Position numbers and translations under genes: made by a program
Notes under the pieces: model-generated
Seen by the model: only the letters and a program-made list of their open reading frames with translations
Databases searched by the model: none
What the model was told of the DNA's origin: nothing
DNA from: Parapontixanthobacter sp963736595
GTDB lineage: Bacteria; Pseudomonadota; Alphaproteobacteria; Sphingomonadales; Sphingomonadaceae
Assembly: GCA_963736595.1 (NCBI GenBank)
Contig: CAVTPG010000001.1
Coordinates: forward strand, 1 to 64,000
DNA: 64,000 nucleotides
Direction: 5' to 3'
Part shown: one piece after another, positions 52,412 to 60,601 of the stretch
Numbering within the stretch: the stretch's first letter is position 1
Layout: each line of letters begins with the position of its first letter

Positions 52412-53191
52412 CAATTCATATCCCATTCGAGCCAGCGATGCACGGCGGCTGGTCCATCGAGGCTGTATTGCGCTTGTGTGTCTTTGCGAGGCCCGACGCA
52501 AATGCCGAAGCCGCCAGCCGCGCGCGCTGCGGCAAAGCCATCTTCGTCAGTTACATCGTCGCCGATAAAGACCGGCAACGCGCCCTTGAAAGGCGCGCTG
52601 TCCAGCAATGTTGCGACCGCGCCGCCCTTATCCGCGCCGCGATGAACCAGTTCGACCACGCATTTGCCGCGCTTTATGGCTAAATCGTGCGTGTTGGCCA
52701 GACTTTGCATGAAAGCGACCACGCCTCGCTTCTGCTGCCGGATTGGCGCGGTAATGCAGGGCGCCGCCGTGATCCTTGCGCTCCTGCGACACGCCATCAT
52801 GTGTGTCGGCAAAGTCGGACAAAGCCGTGATAATCGCAGATGCAAGCGATTGCGGCGCATTCCCTGCCACGCTCCCATCCGCCAACCGGATATGCGCGCC
52901 ATGCGACCCGGCTTGCGCAATCGGCAACGCGCCCAGATGCTGCGCCAGATTACCCAAGGCCCGCCCGCTGACCAGCGCCAGCCGCCCGCTCAGCTTGTTA
53001 TGCAAAGCACGCAGAGCATCGGCCAGCCCGTCTGGCACATGGATGTCATCCGGTCCGGCGGCAATTGCCACCAGCGTCCCGTCGAAATCCAGAAACAGCG
53101 CCACTGGTCCGCGCGCCAGCAATTCTTGCAGCGGAGGCGGCTCAGGCAAGTGTGCGGACACGGGCGCGGAGGGCAGATCGTCGGAAATCAT
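52411..53191 (-). pseudogene. otsB: Trehalose-6-phosphate phosphatase, frameshifted
   Basis: The first frame has the HAD nucleophile motif VALFLDFDGTLVAIAAGPDD and SGRLALVSGRALGNLAQHLG, and runs out of frame after HYRANPAAEA. The second continues as GVVAFMQSLANTHDLAIKRG and includes ADKGGAVATLL and FIGDDVTDEDGFAAARAAGG, ending RWLEWDMN. Removing one base at 52726 restores PAAEAGVVAFMQSL. The intact protein would be about 260 residues, as usual. Start at 53191 is chosen for its AAGGGG site. If the break is real, trehalose 6-phosphate would not be dephosphorylated by this gene. Confidence 0.85.
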
Positions 53192-53354
53192 GCACGCCCC
53201 TTGCCCAAACATGGCCCGGTGAGCGAGTCCGTTTCTCGCATCGCTGCTAAAATATGCGCAAAAATCCGAATGTTGCCCCGTATTTCTTCCACACAGATGC
53301 TAACGACTCGCAACAAGGGGTTTACCGTTGAAAGCAACGCGCGACAGGCTTAGG

Positions 53355-53381
53355 TAAATCGGAACAATCCCGTCCGATTTA
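53355..53381. promoter_or_regulatory. Inverted repeat upstream of the SUF regulator
   Basis: TAAATCGGA (53355-53363) and its perfect inverse TCCGATTTA (53373-53381) are separated by nine bases, ending 15 bases before the regulator's start codon. This position suits autorepression of the whole SUF operon by the Rrf2-type regulator. Confidence 0.55.
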
Positions 53382-53396
53382 GACTCAAGGCCGCTT

Positions 53397-53837
53397 ATGC
53401 GCTTGTCCAATTTTGCCGATTACGCCATCGTTACGATGTGTGCTGCTGCCCGTCATTGCGGCGGCGGCAAGACATCGGCGGGCGAATTGGCGCGGGAAAC
53501 CGACTTGCCCGTACCGACTGTGCAAAAGCTGGTGAGCAAGCTGACGGCGGCGGGTTTGCTGCGCTCCGAACGCGGGGCAAAGGGCGGTTTGCAACTGGCG
53601 CGCCCGGCGGCAGCGATCAATCTGGCGGACATTATCGAAGCGGTCGAGGGGCCGATTGCGCTGACCGCCTGCGTCGATGATGCCAAAGCCGATTGCAATT
53701 TGCATCACAGTTGCAACGTCAAGCCGCACTGGCCGATCGTCAATGCGACCCTGCGCGGGGCGCTGGCCGATATATCCCTGATTACGCTGACACAAGCAGA
53801 GCCGATGCAGATGTCGGCCCGGAAAGAACTGGCATGA
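53397..53837 (+). CDS. SUF operon Rrf2-type regulator
   Basis: 146 residues of the Rrf2 family. The winged helix starts MRLSNFADYAIVTMCAAARH and includes LPVPTVQKLVSKLTAAGLLR, then SERGAKGGLQLARPAAAINL. Three cysteines in TACVDDAKADCNLHHSCN are the likely ligands of an iron-sulfur cluster, as in IscR. The stop overlaps the sufB start by four bases. It probably senses Fe-S demand and represses the operon. The inverted repeat just upstream is a probable operator. Confidence 0.93.
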   Translation: MRLSNFADYAIVTMCAAARHCGGGKTSAGELARETDLPVPTVQKLVSKLTAAGLLRSERGAKGGLQLARPAAAINLADIIEAVEGPIALTACVDDAKADCNLHHSCNVKPHWPIVNATLRGALADISLITLTQAEPMQMSARKELA

Positions 53838-55360
53838 GCGATAATTTAACCCTGCACGATCAGCTGGAAACCGATCAACCCCAGACTGATCAGCCGGAAA
53901 CGGATCAGGACGCGCGCGATGCGGCGGCCAAAGCTGCCGATTACGAGCATGGCTGGTCATCCGACATCGAGCAGGAATTTGCGCCCAAGGGCCTGAATGA
54001 AGACACGGTGCGCTTTATTTCGGCCAAGAAGGGCGAGCCGCAATGGATGCTCGACTGGCGATTGAAAGCCTTCCGCCTGTGGCTGGAAATGGAAGAGCCG
54101 GACTGGGCGAAAATCGGCTATCCCAAAATCGATTATCAGGATGCGTATTATTACGCCGAACCCAAGCTGAAACCCAAGCTGGATTCGCTCGACGACCTCG
54201 ATCCCGAAATCAAGCGCGTCTATGACAAGCTGGGCATTCCGATTGCCGAACAGGAAGTGCTGGCCGGCGTCGAAGGCGCACGCAAAGTTGCGGTCGATGC
54301 AGTCTTCGACAGTGTGTCGGTTGCGACCACCTTCCGCGCGGAGCTGGAGAGAGCGGGCGTCATTTTCCGCAGCATATCCGAGGCGATCAAGGAATATCCC
54401 GACCTTGTGAAAAAGTGGCTCGGCAAAGTCGTGCCGCAACGCGACAATTACTTCGCGACATTGAACAGCGCGGTCTTTTCCGATGGCACCTTCGTGTACA
54501 TCCCGGAAGGCGTGCGTTGCCCGATGGAGCTATCCACTTACTTCCGCATCAATGCGGAGAATACCGGCCAATTCGAACGCACGCTGATCGTCGCCGAAAA
54601 AGGCAGCCATGTCAGCTACCTCGAAGGCTGCACTGCGCCGATGCGCGATGAAAACCAACTGCACGCCGCCGTGGTGGAACTGGTCGCGATGGACGATGCC
54701 GAAATCAAATATTCCACCGTGCAGAACTGGTATCCCGGCGACGCCGAAGGCAAAGGCGGCATCTACAATTTCGTGACCAAGCGGGCGCTGTGTCAGGGTG
54801 CGCGGTCAAAGGTGAGCTGGACGCAAGTGGAAACCGGCAGCGCAGTGACCTGGAAATACCCGTCCTGCGTGCTGAATGGCGAGGACAGCGTCGGCGAATT
54901 TTACTCGGTCGCAGTGACCAACAATTATCAGCAGGCCGATACCGGCACCAAGATGATCCACAATGGCAAGGGCACCCGCTCAACGATTATTTCCAAGGGC
55001 ATCAGTGCGGGCCATTCCGACAACACCTATCGCGGGCTGGTGCGCGTCGGGCCGAATGCTGACAATGTGCGCAATTTCACGCAATGCGACAGCCTGTTGC
55101 TTGGCTCGCTCAGCGGCGCGCATACTGTGCCCTATATCGAGGTAAAGAACCCCAGCGCACAGATCGAGCATGAAGCAACGACTTCCAAGATTTCCGATGA
55201 TCAGCTGTTTTACGCGATGCAGCGCGGGCTGGACGAGGAAGAGGCGGTGGCCCTGATCGTGAACGGCTTTGCCAAGGACGTGCTGAAAACGTTGCCGATG
55301 GAATTTGCAGTCGAAGCGCAGAAACTGCTGGCGATCAGCCTTGAAGGGAGCGTGGGGTGA
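53834..55360 (+). CDS. sufB: Fe-S cluster assembly protein SufB
   Basis: 508 residues. SufB is the scaffold subunit of the SufBC2D complex that builds Fe-S clusters. The beta-helix core shows FVYIPEGVRCPMELSTYFRI, VSYLEGCTAPMRDENQLHAA, GARSKVSWTQVETGSAVTWK, GTRSTIISKGISAGHSDNTY and RNFTQCDSLLLG with conserved cysteines, and EHEATTSKISDDQLFYAMQR near the end. The N-terminal 45 residues include a short DQPQTDQPETDQ repeat. The start ATG overlaps the regulator stop. A longer in-frame extension into the regulator gene is rejected. Confidence 0.96.
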   Translation: MSDNLTLHDQLETDQPQTDQPETDQDARDAAAKAADYEHGWSSDIEQEFAPKGLNEDTVRFISAKKGEPQWMLDWRLKAFRLWLEMEEPDWAKIGYPKIDYQDAYYYAEPKLKPKLDSLDDLDPEIKRVYDKLGIPIAEQEVLAGVEGARKVAVDAVFDSVSVATTFRAELERAGVIFRSISEAIKEYPDLVKKWLGKVVPQRDNYFATLNSAVFSDGTFVYIPEGVRCPMELSTYFRINAENTGQFERTLIVAEKGSHVSYLEGCTAPMRDENQLHAAVVELVAMDDAEIKYSTVQNWYPGDAEGKGGIYNFVTKRALCQGARSKVSWTQVETGSAVTWKYPSCVLNGEDSVGEFYSVAVTNNYQQADTGTKMIHNGKGTRSTIISKGISAGHSDNTYRGLVRVGPNADNVRNFTQCDSLLLGSLSGAHTVPYIEVKNPSAQIEHEATTSKISDDQLFYAMQRGLDEEEAVALIVNGFAKDVLKTLPMEFAVEAQKLLAISLEGSVG

Positions 55361-55432
55361 TGACCGAGCCCTAATCCGACAAGCGCACATCTGGTCCAAG
55401 CTGGGTGACATTAATAGTCGCTATAACGGTAT

Positions 55433-55558
55433 ATGGCCTCTTCATCGGCTTCTTGGCTGAAACTGGTCAACGAGAACTGGCATCGATTTCATGACCCCTT
55501 GCCTGCTTGGCTGGATGGTATTTCTTGTTCCGCGAACGCACTGAGCAGAAAAAAATGA
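55433..55558 (+). CDS. Possible 41-residue protein coupled to the DUF559 gene
   Basis: ATG at 55433 to TGA at 55556-55558 reads MASSSASWLKLVNENWHRFH, then DPLPAWLDGISCSANALSRK. The stop overlaps the DUF559 start (ATGA), which suggests coupling. No strong ribosome binding site precedes it and I recognise no family. It lies in the 194-bp gap after sufB that otherwise holds no gene. It may be a true small protein or a chance frame. Confidence 0.3.
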   Translation: MASSSASWLKLVNENWHRFHDPLPAWLDGISCSANALSRKK

Positions 55559-56088
55559 CTGAGCGCAAAACCCTCTCGCTTGGCACGGGCGAAACCGAAA
55601 AAGCCAATAAAACCGCCGGATGGAACATTTCCGAAGCGCGCAAGGACGTCCTGCACGACCGTGCGCGGTATAATCGCCGCAATCCATCCGAGGCTGAAAC
55701 GCGGCTATGGTCGATCCTGAAAGACAAGGGCATCGGCAATTTCGCGTTCACCCGCCAAGTTGTCATGGGCAGTTCGCTTGTCGATTTTGCTTGCCGCTCG
55801 CGCTGGCTGGTCGTTGAGATCAGCGGCGAAACCGAAGCCGAGCGCACGATCGAGGAACTCTCCGACCGCAAGCTGGCCCAAGTCGGGGTGCGCGTGATGC
55901 GCTACACGCCTGAACAAGTCATGGGCGACCTCGACCCGATCAAGGCGGAGATTTTCGAAGAACTGCAAAAGCCGTTCGACAAGCCGAAGCGCCGCGACCC
56001 GCGCGAAGCCAGAAACGAAGAGCGCAATGACGGGCAACAGGAATCGGCGACACGCCGCGAATTTCACCGTCAAGGCAGCATCCGATAG
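55555..56088 (+). CDS. DUF559 endonuclease-like protein
   Basis: 177 residues from MTERKTLSLGTGETEKANKT. The DUF559 block is clear: RARYNRRNPSEAETRLWSIL, then FAFTRQVVMGSSLVDFACRS and RWLVVEISGETEAERTIEEL, with the acidic residues of a restriction-endonuclease-like (Vsr-type) fold. The protein has basic N- and C-terminal tails. Function is not established. It sits between sufB and sufC, splitting an otherwise tight operon, with 194 bp before and 39 bp after. This is a usual site for inserted genes. Confidence 0.82.
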   Translation: MTERKTLSLGTGETEKANKTAGWNISEARKDVLHDRARYNRRNPSEAETRLWSILKDKGIGNFAFTRQVVMGSSLVDFACRSRWLVVEISGETEAERTIEELSDRKLAQVGVRVMRYTPEQVMGDLDPIKAEIFEELQKPFDKPKRRDPREARNEERNDGQQESATRREFHRQGSIR

Positions 56089-56127
56089 CCATTTTGCTGC
56101 GAACCCGAATTCAAGAGAAATATAAAA

Positions 56128-56886
56128 ATGCTGAAAATCGACAATCTGCACACCAAAGTCGGTGATACCGAGATCCTGAAAGGCCTGTCGCTCGCCATCA
56201 ATCCGGGCGAGGTTCATGCGATCATGGGGCCGAATGGCGCGGGCAAATCCACCCTTTCTTATGCAGTTGGCGGGCGTCCGGGTTATGACGTCACGCAAGG
56301 CTCCATTATGTTCAACGGGCAGGATTTGCTGTCGCTTGAACCGCATGAGCGCGCGGCGGCGGGCCTGTTTCTGGGCTTTCAATATCCGGTCGAAATTCCC
56401 GGTATCTCCAATGTGCAGTTTCTGCGCGAAGCCGCCAATTCGCAGCGCAAAGCGCGCGGACAAGACCCGCTGTCAGGCGCGGAATTCCTGAAGCTGGCGC
56501 GGGAAAAGGCGGCCTTGTTGAAGCTCGACATGGATATGCTCAAACGGCAAGTGAATGTCGGCTTTTCCGGCGGCGAGAAAAAGCGCGCCGAGATGGTGCA
56601 GATGGGCATTCTCGACCCGAAGCTGGCGATTCTCGACGAGACGGATAGCGGCCTCGATATCGATGCGTTGCGCGTAGTCGGCGACGGGATCAACGCGATC
56701 ATGCGTGCACCCGATAAATCCGTCCTGCTGATCACGCATTATCAACGGCTGCTCGATTACGTGAAGCCCGATTATGTGCATATTTTAAGCGCGGGCCGGA
56801 TCGTTAAAACGGGCGGCGCGGACCTTGCGATGCAGCTTGAAGAACATGGCTATGACGAGGTTATGGCGCAGGGAATAGCGGCGTGA
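56128..56886 (+). CDS. sufC: Fe-S cluster assembly ATPase SufC
   Basis: 252 residues, ABC-type ATPase of the SufBCD complex. Walker A is IMGPNGAGKST, the signature motif is FSGGEKKRAEMVQM, Walker B is LAILDETDSGLDIDALRVVG, and the switch His is in LLITHYQRLLDYVKPD. It powers cluster assembly on SufB. It comes after the DUF559 gene and overlaps the next small gene. Confidence 0.97.
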   Translation: MLKIDNLHTKVGDTEILKGLSLAINPGEVHAIMGPNGAGKSTLSYAVGGRPGYDVTQGSIMFNGQDLLSLEPHERAAAGLFLGFQYPVEIPGISNVQFLREAANSQRKARGQDPLSGAEFLKLAREKAALLKLDMDMLKRQVNVGFSGGEKKRAEMVQMGILDPKLAILDETDSGLDIDALRVVGDGINAIMRAPDKSVLLITHYQRLLDYVKPDYVHILSAGRIVKTGGADLAMQLEEHGYDEVMAQGIAA

Positions 56887-57227
56887 TGATGCTGAGTGCT
56901 TTGATGCTGGCGGCGCAAGCTGCGGCTCCGGTAGCGAAGCCGGAAAAGCCGATCCTCGACCGCTATTACCAGTGCCTCGTCGATCAGGCGATCCATCTGG
57001 AAAAATCGCGTGAGCGGGCCGATGTGGTGGCGCGCGCAGTGGTTCATCGCTGCCGCGAAATGTTTGCCGAAGCGGCCACCGTTTTGCGGACGGAAAAGGC
57101 GGCGGCTGCCCGCCAATCTGGCCTAAATCCCGATGATGCCGCCGGTTTTGCCGAGCGTTTCCGCGCCTATTCACAGGATTATGCGCTGGTCATTGTGGTC
57201 AACATTCGCGCAAGCGAGAACGACTGA
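56886..57227 (+). CDS. Hypothetical small protein in the suf operon
   Basis: 113 residues from ATG at 56886; a GTG three bases upstream is also possible. A short hydrophobic start (MLSALMLAAQAAAPVA) resembles a signal peptide, then a helical domain with two cysteines: ILDRYYQCLVDQAIHLEKSR and VVHRCREMFAEAATVLRTEK. I recognise no family. It overlaps sufC and sufD by one base each, so it is translated as part of the operon. The signal would place it in the periplasm, unusual for SUF; the link may be positional only. Confidence 0.75.
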   Translation: MMLSALMLAAQAAAPVAKPEKPILDRYYQCLVDQAIHLEKSRERADVVARAVVHRCREMFAEAATVLRTEKAAAARQSGLNPDDAAGFAERFRAYSQDYALVIVVNIRASEND

Positions 57228-57982
57228 TGGAAGCCATATTCCTCCCCACCGCCAAGGACGAAGCCTGGCGCTATTCCGACATCGATGCGCTGAAGGGCAT
57301 GGATTTCGGCACTTTCGACAACTGGCGCGACATCGACGTTCCGGCGGGCGAGACATTCCGCGAATGCTTTATCGTGGCCGATAGCGATGGGACCGAACTG
57401 CGCCGTTTGCGGATCAAGATCGGCGCGGGCGCGCGGTGCGAGATTTTTGCGGTGAATGCTGGCGGACATTTCAGCCGGGTGGAGATCGTCGCGATGCTGG
57501 GCCGGGGCGCACATTTCGAGCTTGGCGGGGTGACACTGGGCGGCAGCGATACGACTCGCGAATTTGCCGTGCGGGTGGCGCATGAGGAACCCGAAGCGAC
57601 TTCCAACCAGACGATCCGCAGCGTCCATTGGGGCCGCGGAACGGGCAATTTCCTAGGGCGGATCGATGTCGTGCGCGATGCGCAGAAAACCGATGCGGCG
57701 CAAAGTTTCAAAGGTTTGCTGCTGGAAAAGGGAGCGAGCGCCAACGCCGTCCCGCAGCTTGAGATTTATGCCGACGATGTGAAATGCGCGCATGGCGCGA
57801 CCGTGGGCCAGATGGACGAAATGGCGCGCTATTACATGGCGGCGCGCGGAATTTCGCCTGATTTGTCGCGCAAATTGCTGGTCCGCGCGTTCCTGGCCGA
57901 TGCATTTGTCGCGCTGGACGACGAGGCGGAGCGCGAGCGGTTGATGGGCGCGGCAATCGCCAAGCTGGAGAAGCATTTGTGA
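57227..57982 (+). CDS. sufD: Fe-S cluster assembly protein SufD
   Basis: 251 residues, shorter than most SufD proteins (about 420) because the N-terminal part is reduced. The beta-helix shows DEAWRYSDIDAL, GAGARCEIFAVNAGGHFSRV, HFELGGVTLGGSDTTREFAV, DAAQSFKGLLLEKGASANAV and the conserved end VKCAHGATVGQMDEMARYYM, then ARGISPDLSRKLLVRAFLAD. It is the partner of SufB in the SufBC2D scaffold. Its stop overlaps the sufS GTG start. Confidence 0.94.
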   Translation: MEAIFLPTAKDEAWRYSDIDALKGMDFGTFDNWRDIDVPAGETFRECFIVADSDGTELRRLRIKIGAGARCEIFAVNAGGHFSRVEIVAMLGRGAHFELGGVTLGGSDTTREFAVRVAHEEPEATSNQTIRSVHWGRGTGNFLGRIDVVRDAQKTDAAQSFKGLLLEKGASANAVPQLEIYADDVKCAHGATVGQMDEMARYYMAARGISPDLSRKLLVRAFLADAFVALDDEAERERLMGAAIAKLEKHL

Positions 57983-59220
57983 ACGAGATGGCCACTGTCA
58001 CGCGCGCGCCGGATGTGCGGGGCGACTTCCCCGGCTTGCTGACGGCCGATGGCCAGCCGTGGCATTATCTCGACACAGCGGCGACTGCGCAAAAACCACG
58101 CGCCGTGATCGATGCGATGGCGCGGGCGTTGGGCGAGGATTACGCGACCGTGCATCGCGGCGTGTATTCGCGCTCGGCTGATATGACGCTGGCTTATGAA
58201 GCGGCGCGGCGACGGGTTGCAAAATTCATCGGCGCGGGCAGCGAAAACGAGATTGTGTTTGTGCGCGGGGCGACCGAGGGCATTAATCTGATTGCGCAAA
58301 GTTGGGGCCCTGCGAACTTGCAGCCGGGCGACCGGATCATGCTAAGCCAGCTGGAACATCACTCCAATATCGTGCCGTGGCAGATGATTGCGCAGAAAAC
58401 GGGCGCGCAGATCGATGTCTGTCCGATTACCGATGACGGGTTGATCGATCTGGATGCGCTGGAATCGCTGCTGACAACGGATCACAAGATCGTCGCGCTG
58501 GCTCATGTGTCCAATGTGCTGGGGTCGGTGCTGGGCGCGAAACGTGCAGCGAAGCTCGCGCATAATGTCGGGGCGAAGCTGCTGCTGGATGGGTGCCAGT
58601 CCGCGCCGCGTATGCGCCTTGATATGGCCGAGCTGGATTGCGATTTCTTCGTGTTTTCCGGCCACAAACTGTACGGCCCCACCGGCATCGGCGTGTTGTG
58701 GGCGCGCGAGGAATTGCTGGATGCCATGCCGCCTTATCAGGGTGGCGGATCGATGATCGAGCAAGTTACGTTCGAGCGCTCCACTTATGCCCCTGCGCCG
58801 CAGCGGTTCGAAGCCGGAACGCCAATGATTACCGAGGCTATCGCGCTTCACGCAGCCATCGATTACGTCGAGCAGGTCGCGGGCGAGGCTGGCATGGAAG
58901 GCCTGTTCGCGCATGAAAGCGCGCTGGCGGCAAAGACGCGCGATGCGTTACGCGGCATCAATTCCGTGCGCTTGTTGGGACCGGAAAAATCGGCGGGAAT
59001 CGTCTCTTTCGTGATGGAGGGGGTTCATCCGCACGATCTCGGCACCATATTGGATGAAGAGAACGTTGCGATCCGCGCCGGCCACCATTGCGCGCAGCCA
59101 TTGATGGCGCATCTCGGCGTACCGGCCACCGCGCGCGCCAGTTTCGGCCTGTATAGCGACGAAGCCGACATCGACGCTTTAATGCGCGGGATCGAGCGCA
59201 CAATGAAGATTTTCGCCTGA
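57979..59220 (+). CDS. sufS: Cysteine desulfurase SufS
   Basis: 413 residues from a GTG (or 410 from ATG at 57988). It is a PLP enzyme that removes sulfur from cysteine. The catalytic lysine is Lys230 in FSGHKLYGPTGIGVLWAREE, and the persulfide-forming cysteine is Cys371 in RAGHHCAQPLM. Other blocks are YLDTAATAQKPRAVIDAM, TVHRGVYSRSADMTLAYEAA and LLDGCQSAPRMRLDMAELD. The overlap with sufD implies coupling. No sufE gene follows directly, so the sulfur acceptor may be elsewhere. Confidence 0.96.
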   Translation: MNEMATVTRAPDVRGDFPGLLTADGQPWHYLDTAATAQKPRAVIDAMARALGEDYATVHRGVYSRSADMTLAYEAARRRVAKFIGAGSENEIVFVRGATEGINLIAQSWGPANLQPGDRIMLSQLEHHSNIVPWQMIAQKTGAQIDVCPITDDGLIDLDALESLLTTDHKIVALAHVSNVLGSVLGAKRAAKLAHNVGAKLLLDGCQSAPRMRLDMAELDCDFFVFSGHKLYGPTGIGVLWAREELLDAMPPYQGGGSMIEQVTFERSTYAPAPQRFEAGTPMITEAIALHAAIDYVEQVAGEAGMEGLFAHESALAAKTRDALRGINSVRLLGPEKSAGIVSFVMEGVHPHDLGTILDEENVAIRAGHHCAQPLMAHLGVPATARASFGLYSDEADIDALMRGIERTMKIFA

Positions 59221-59258
59221 GAAATGAACTCAAGGATTTGGGTTCTGAGGAAGACAAG

Positions 59259-59783
59259 ATGACCGAAGGACAGGACAAGGAATTTATCGCCGCACCGGCT
59301 CCGAACGAGCAGGTGATCGGCGTCGCCCAGACCGCGCCGGAAAAACCGAAGCGCGCGCGGGTCTCCGATGCGCCATTGGACGAGGTGGAAACTGCGCCTG
59401 AAAAACTGGAGCGCAAGCGCGATTATCTCGAAGGTTTCCTCGCGCAAAAGCCAAAGCAAGTTCCGGCAGGTGATCCGGGCGGCGAATTGCACGATGCAGT
59501 AATTGCGGCCTTGAAAGAAATCTACGATCCCGAAATCCCGGTCAACATCTACGATCTTGGCCTGATTTATGGCGTCGAGGTCGATGACGAGGCCGATGTC
59601 ACTGTCAACATGACGCTCACCACGCCCAATTGCCCGGTCGCCGAAACCATGCCGGGCGAAGTCGAATTGCGCGCCGCATCGGTGCCAGGCGTGCGCGATG
59701 CCGAGGTGGTTCTGGTGTGGGATCCGCCGTGGGATCCCGCGAAAATGAGCGACGAAGCGCGCCTTGAACTGGGGATGCTGTGA
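59259..59783 (+). CDS. sufT: SufT-like Fe-S assembly protein (DUF59/MIP18 family)
   Basis: 174 residues from ATG at 59259 with GAGGAAG upstream. The N-terminal 70 residues are charged and variable. The MIP18 domain follows: HDAVIAALKEIYDPEIPVNI, then YDLGLIYGVEVDDEADVTVN and MTLTTPNCPVAETMPGEVEL, with the conserved Cys of TPNCP. SufT homologues mature specific Fe-S proteins. It follows sufS by 38 bases and overlaps the next gene. Confidence 0.92.
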   Translation: MTEGQDKEFIAAPAPNEQVIGVAQTAPEKPKRARVSDAPLDEVETAPEKLERKRDYLEGFLAQKPKQVPAGDPGGELHDAVIAALKEIYDPEIPVNIYDLGLIYGVEVDDEADVTVNMTLTTPNCPVAETMPGEVELRAASVPGVRDAEVVLVWDPPWDPAKMSDEARLELGML

Positions 59784-60160
59784 TGGCCGAAGTCAAAACC
59801 AAAACCCGCAAAGTCCCTGCCGCCGTCATCCTGACTAACGGCGCAGAGCAGCGCGTGGCCGATCTGATGGCGCGCGCGCCGGACGATGCCATCGGGGTGA
59901 AGCTATCCACGCCGCGCAGAGGTTGCTCCGGCCTCGCCTATTCGGTCGATTACGTCAGTGAAGAGGCGAAATTCGACGAGAAAATCGAAACGCCGGGCGG
60001 TGTCTTCTACATCGACGGCGCAAGCGTATTGTATCTTGTCGGCAGCATAATGGACTGGCGCGAGGACGATTTTACCGCTGGCTTCGTGTTTGAAAACCCC
60101 AATGCCAAAGGCGCGTGTGGCTGCGGCGAAGTCTTTCATGGTCTGACCAGATCGGCCTAG
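59783..60160 (+). CDS. sufA: A-type Fe-S carrier (HesB/IscA/SufA family)
   Basis: 125 residues from ATG at 59783 (GTG at 59780 possible). A-type carriers hold and deliver Fe-S clusters. The three ligand cysteines are in STPRRGCSGLAYSVDYV and KGACGCGEVFHG (C-x-C). The other core blocks are VFYIDGASVLYLVGSIMDWR and FTAGFVFENPN. It ends the SUF operon. The neighbouring lipoprotein gene converges from the other strand. Confidence 0.94.
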   Translation: MAEVKTKTRKVPAAVILTNGAEQRVADLMARAPDDAIGVKLSTPRRGCSGLAYSVDYVSEEAKFDEKIETPGGVFYIDGASVLYLVGSIMDWREDDFTAGFVFENPNAKGACGCGEVFHGLTRSA

Positions 60161-60168
60161 GCCTAACG

Positions 60169-60601
60169 TTAGTTCCGCCGCAAAGCCGCCACACAGCTTG
60201 CGCGATCCACTGCCGCGCCATCACGCGCACGGCGCGATTCGACATGAGTGGCAACCGCCTGCGCATTCGGGCGAAGCGGGTAAAGATACACATCCAGCAC
60301 GCACGGCTCACCCGTAAATTGCAGCTTTACTGCATCGCCTTCCGGTGTGGTCAGGCGCGGACGCCCGAACAGACGCTGTAATGCACCGGCATCGCGGCCG
60401 ATCACATCTTCCAGTCCCGCAACACGTTGAACGACCGGCGGAATGAACCCGACGGAGGGCGGAGCGGGATCGGTGCGCGGGACGTTTTGCTGCACGGGAG
60501 GCGCAGGTGCAGGGCGCACGGGCGCATCGGCAGACGGCGCGACACAGGCGCTGACACTCAAAGCGGCGGCCACGGCCAGAACTGCGGGAAAAACGGCTCA
60601 T
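60169..60601 (-). pseudogene. Small lipoprotein, start region frameshifted
   Basis: The frame from 60573 downward lacks a proper start but reads VAAALSVSACVAPSADAPVR with a lipobox, then a proline-rich linker and a domain with GRDAGALQRLFGRPRLTTPE and FTGEPCVLDVYLYPLRPNAQ, ending RASCVAALRRN. An ATG at 60601, overlapping the upstream gene stop (ATGA), would give MSRFPAVLAVAAALSVSAC if one base of the five-A run at 60589-60593 were removed. So a good lipoprotein signal is hidden by one extra base. The protein (about 144 residues) has two conserved cysteines; I recognise no named family. Confidence 0.65.
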
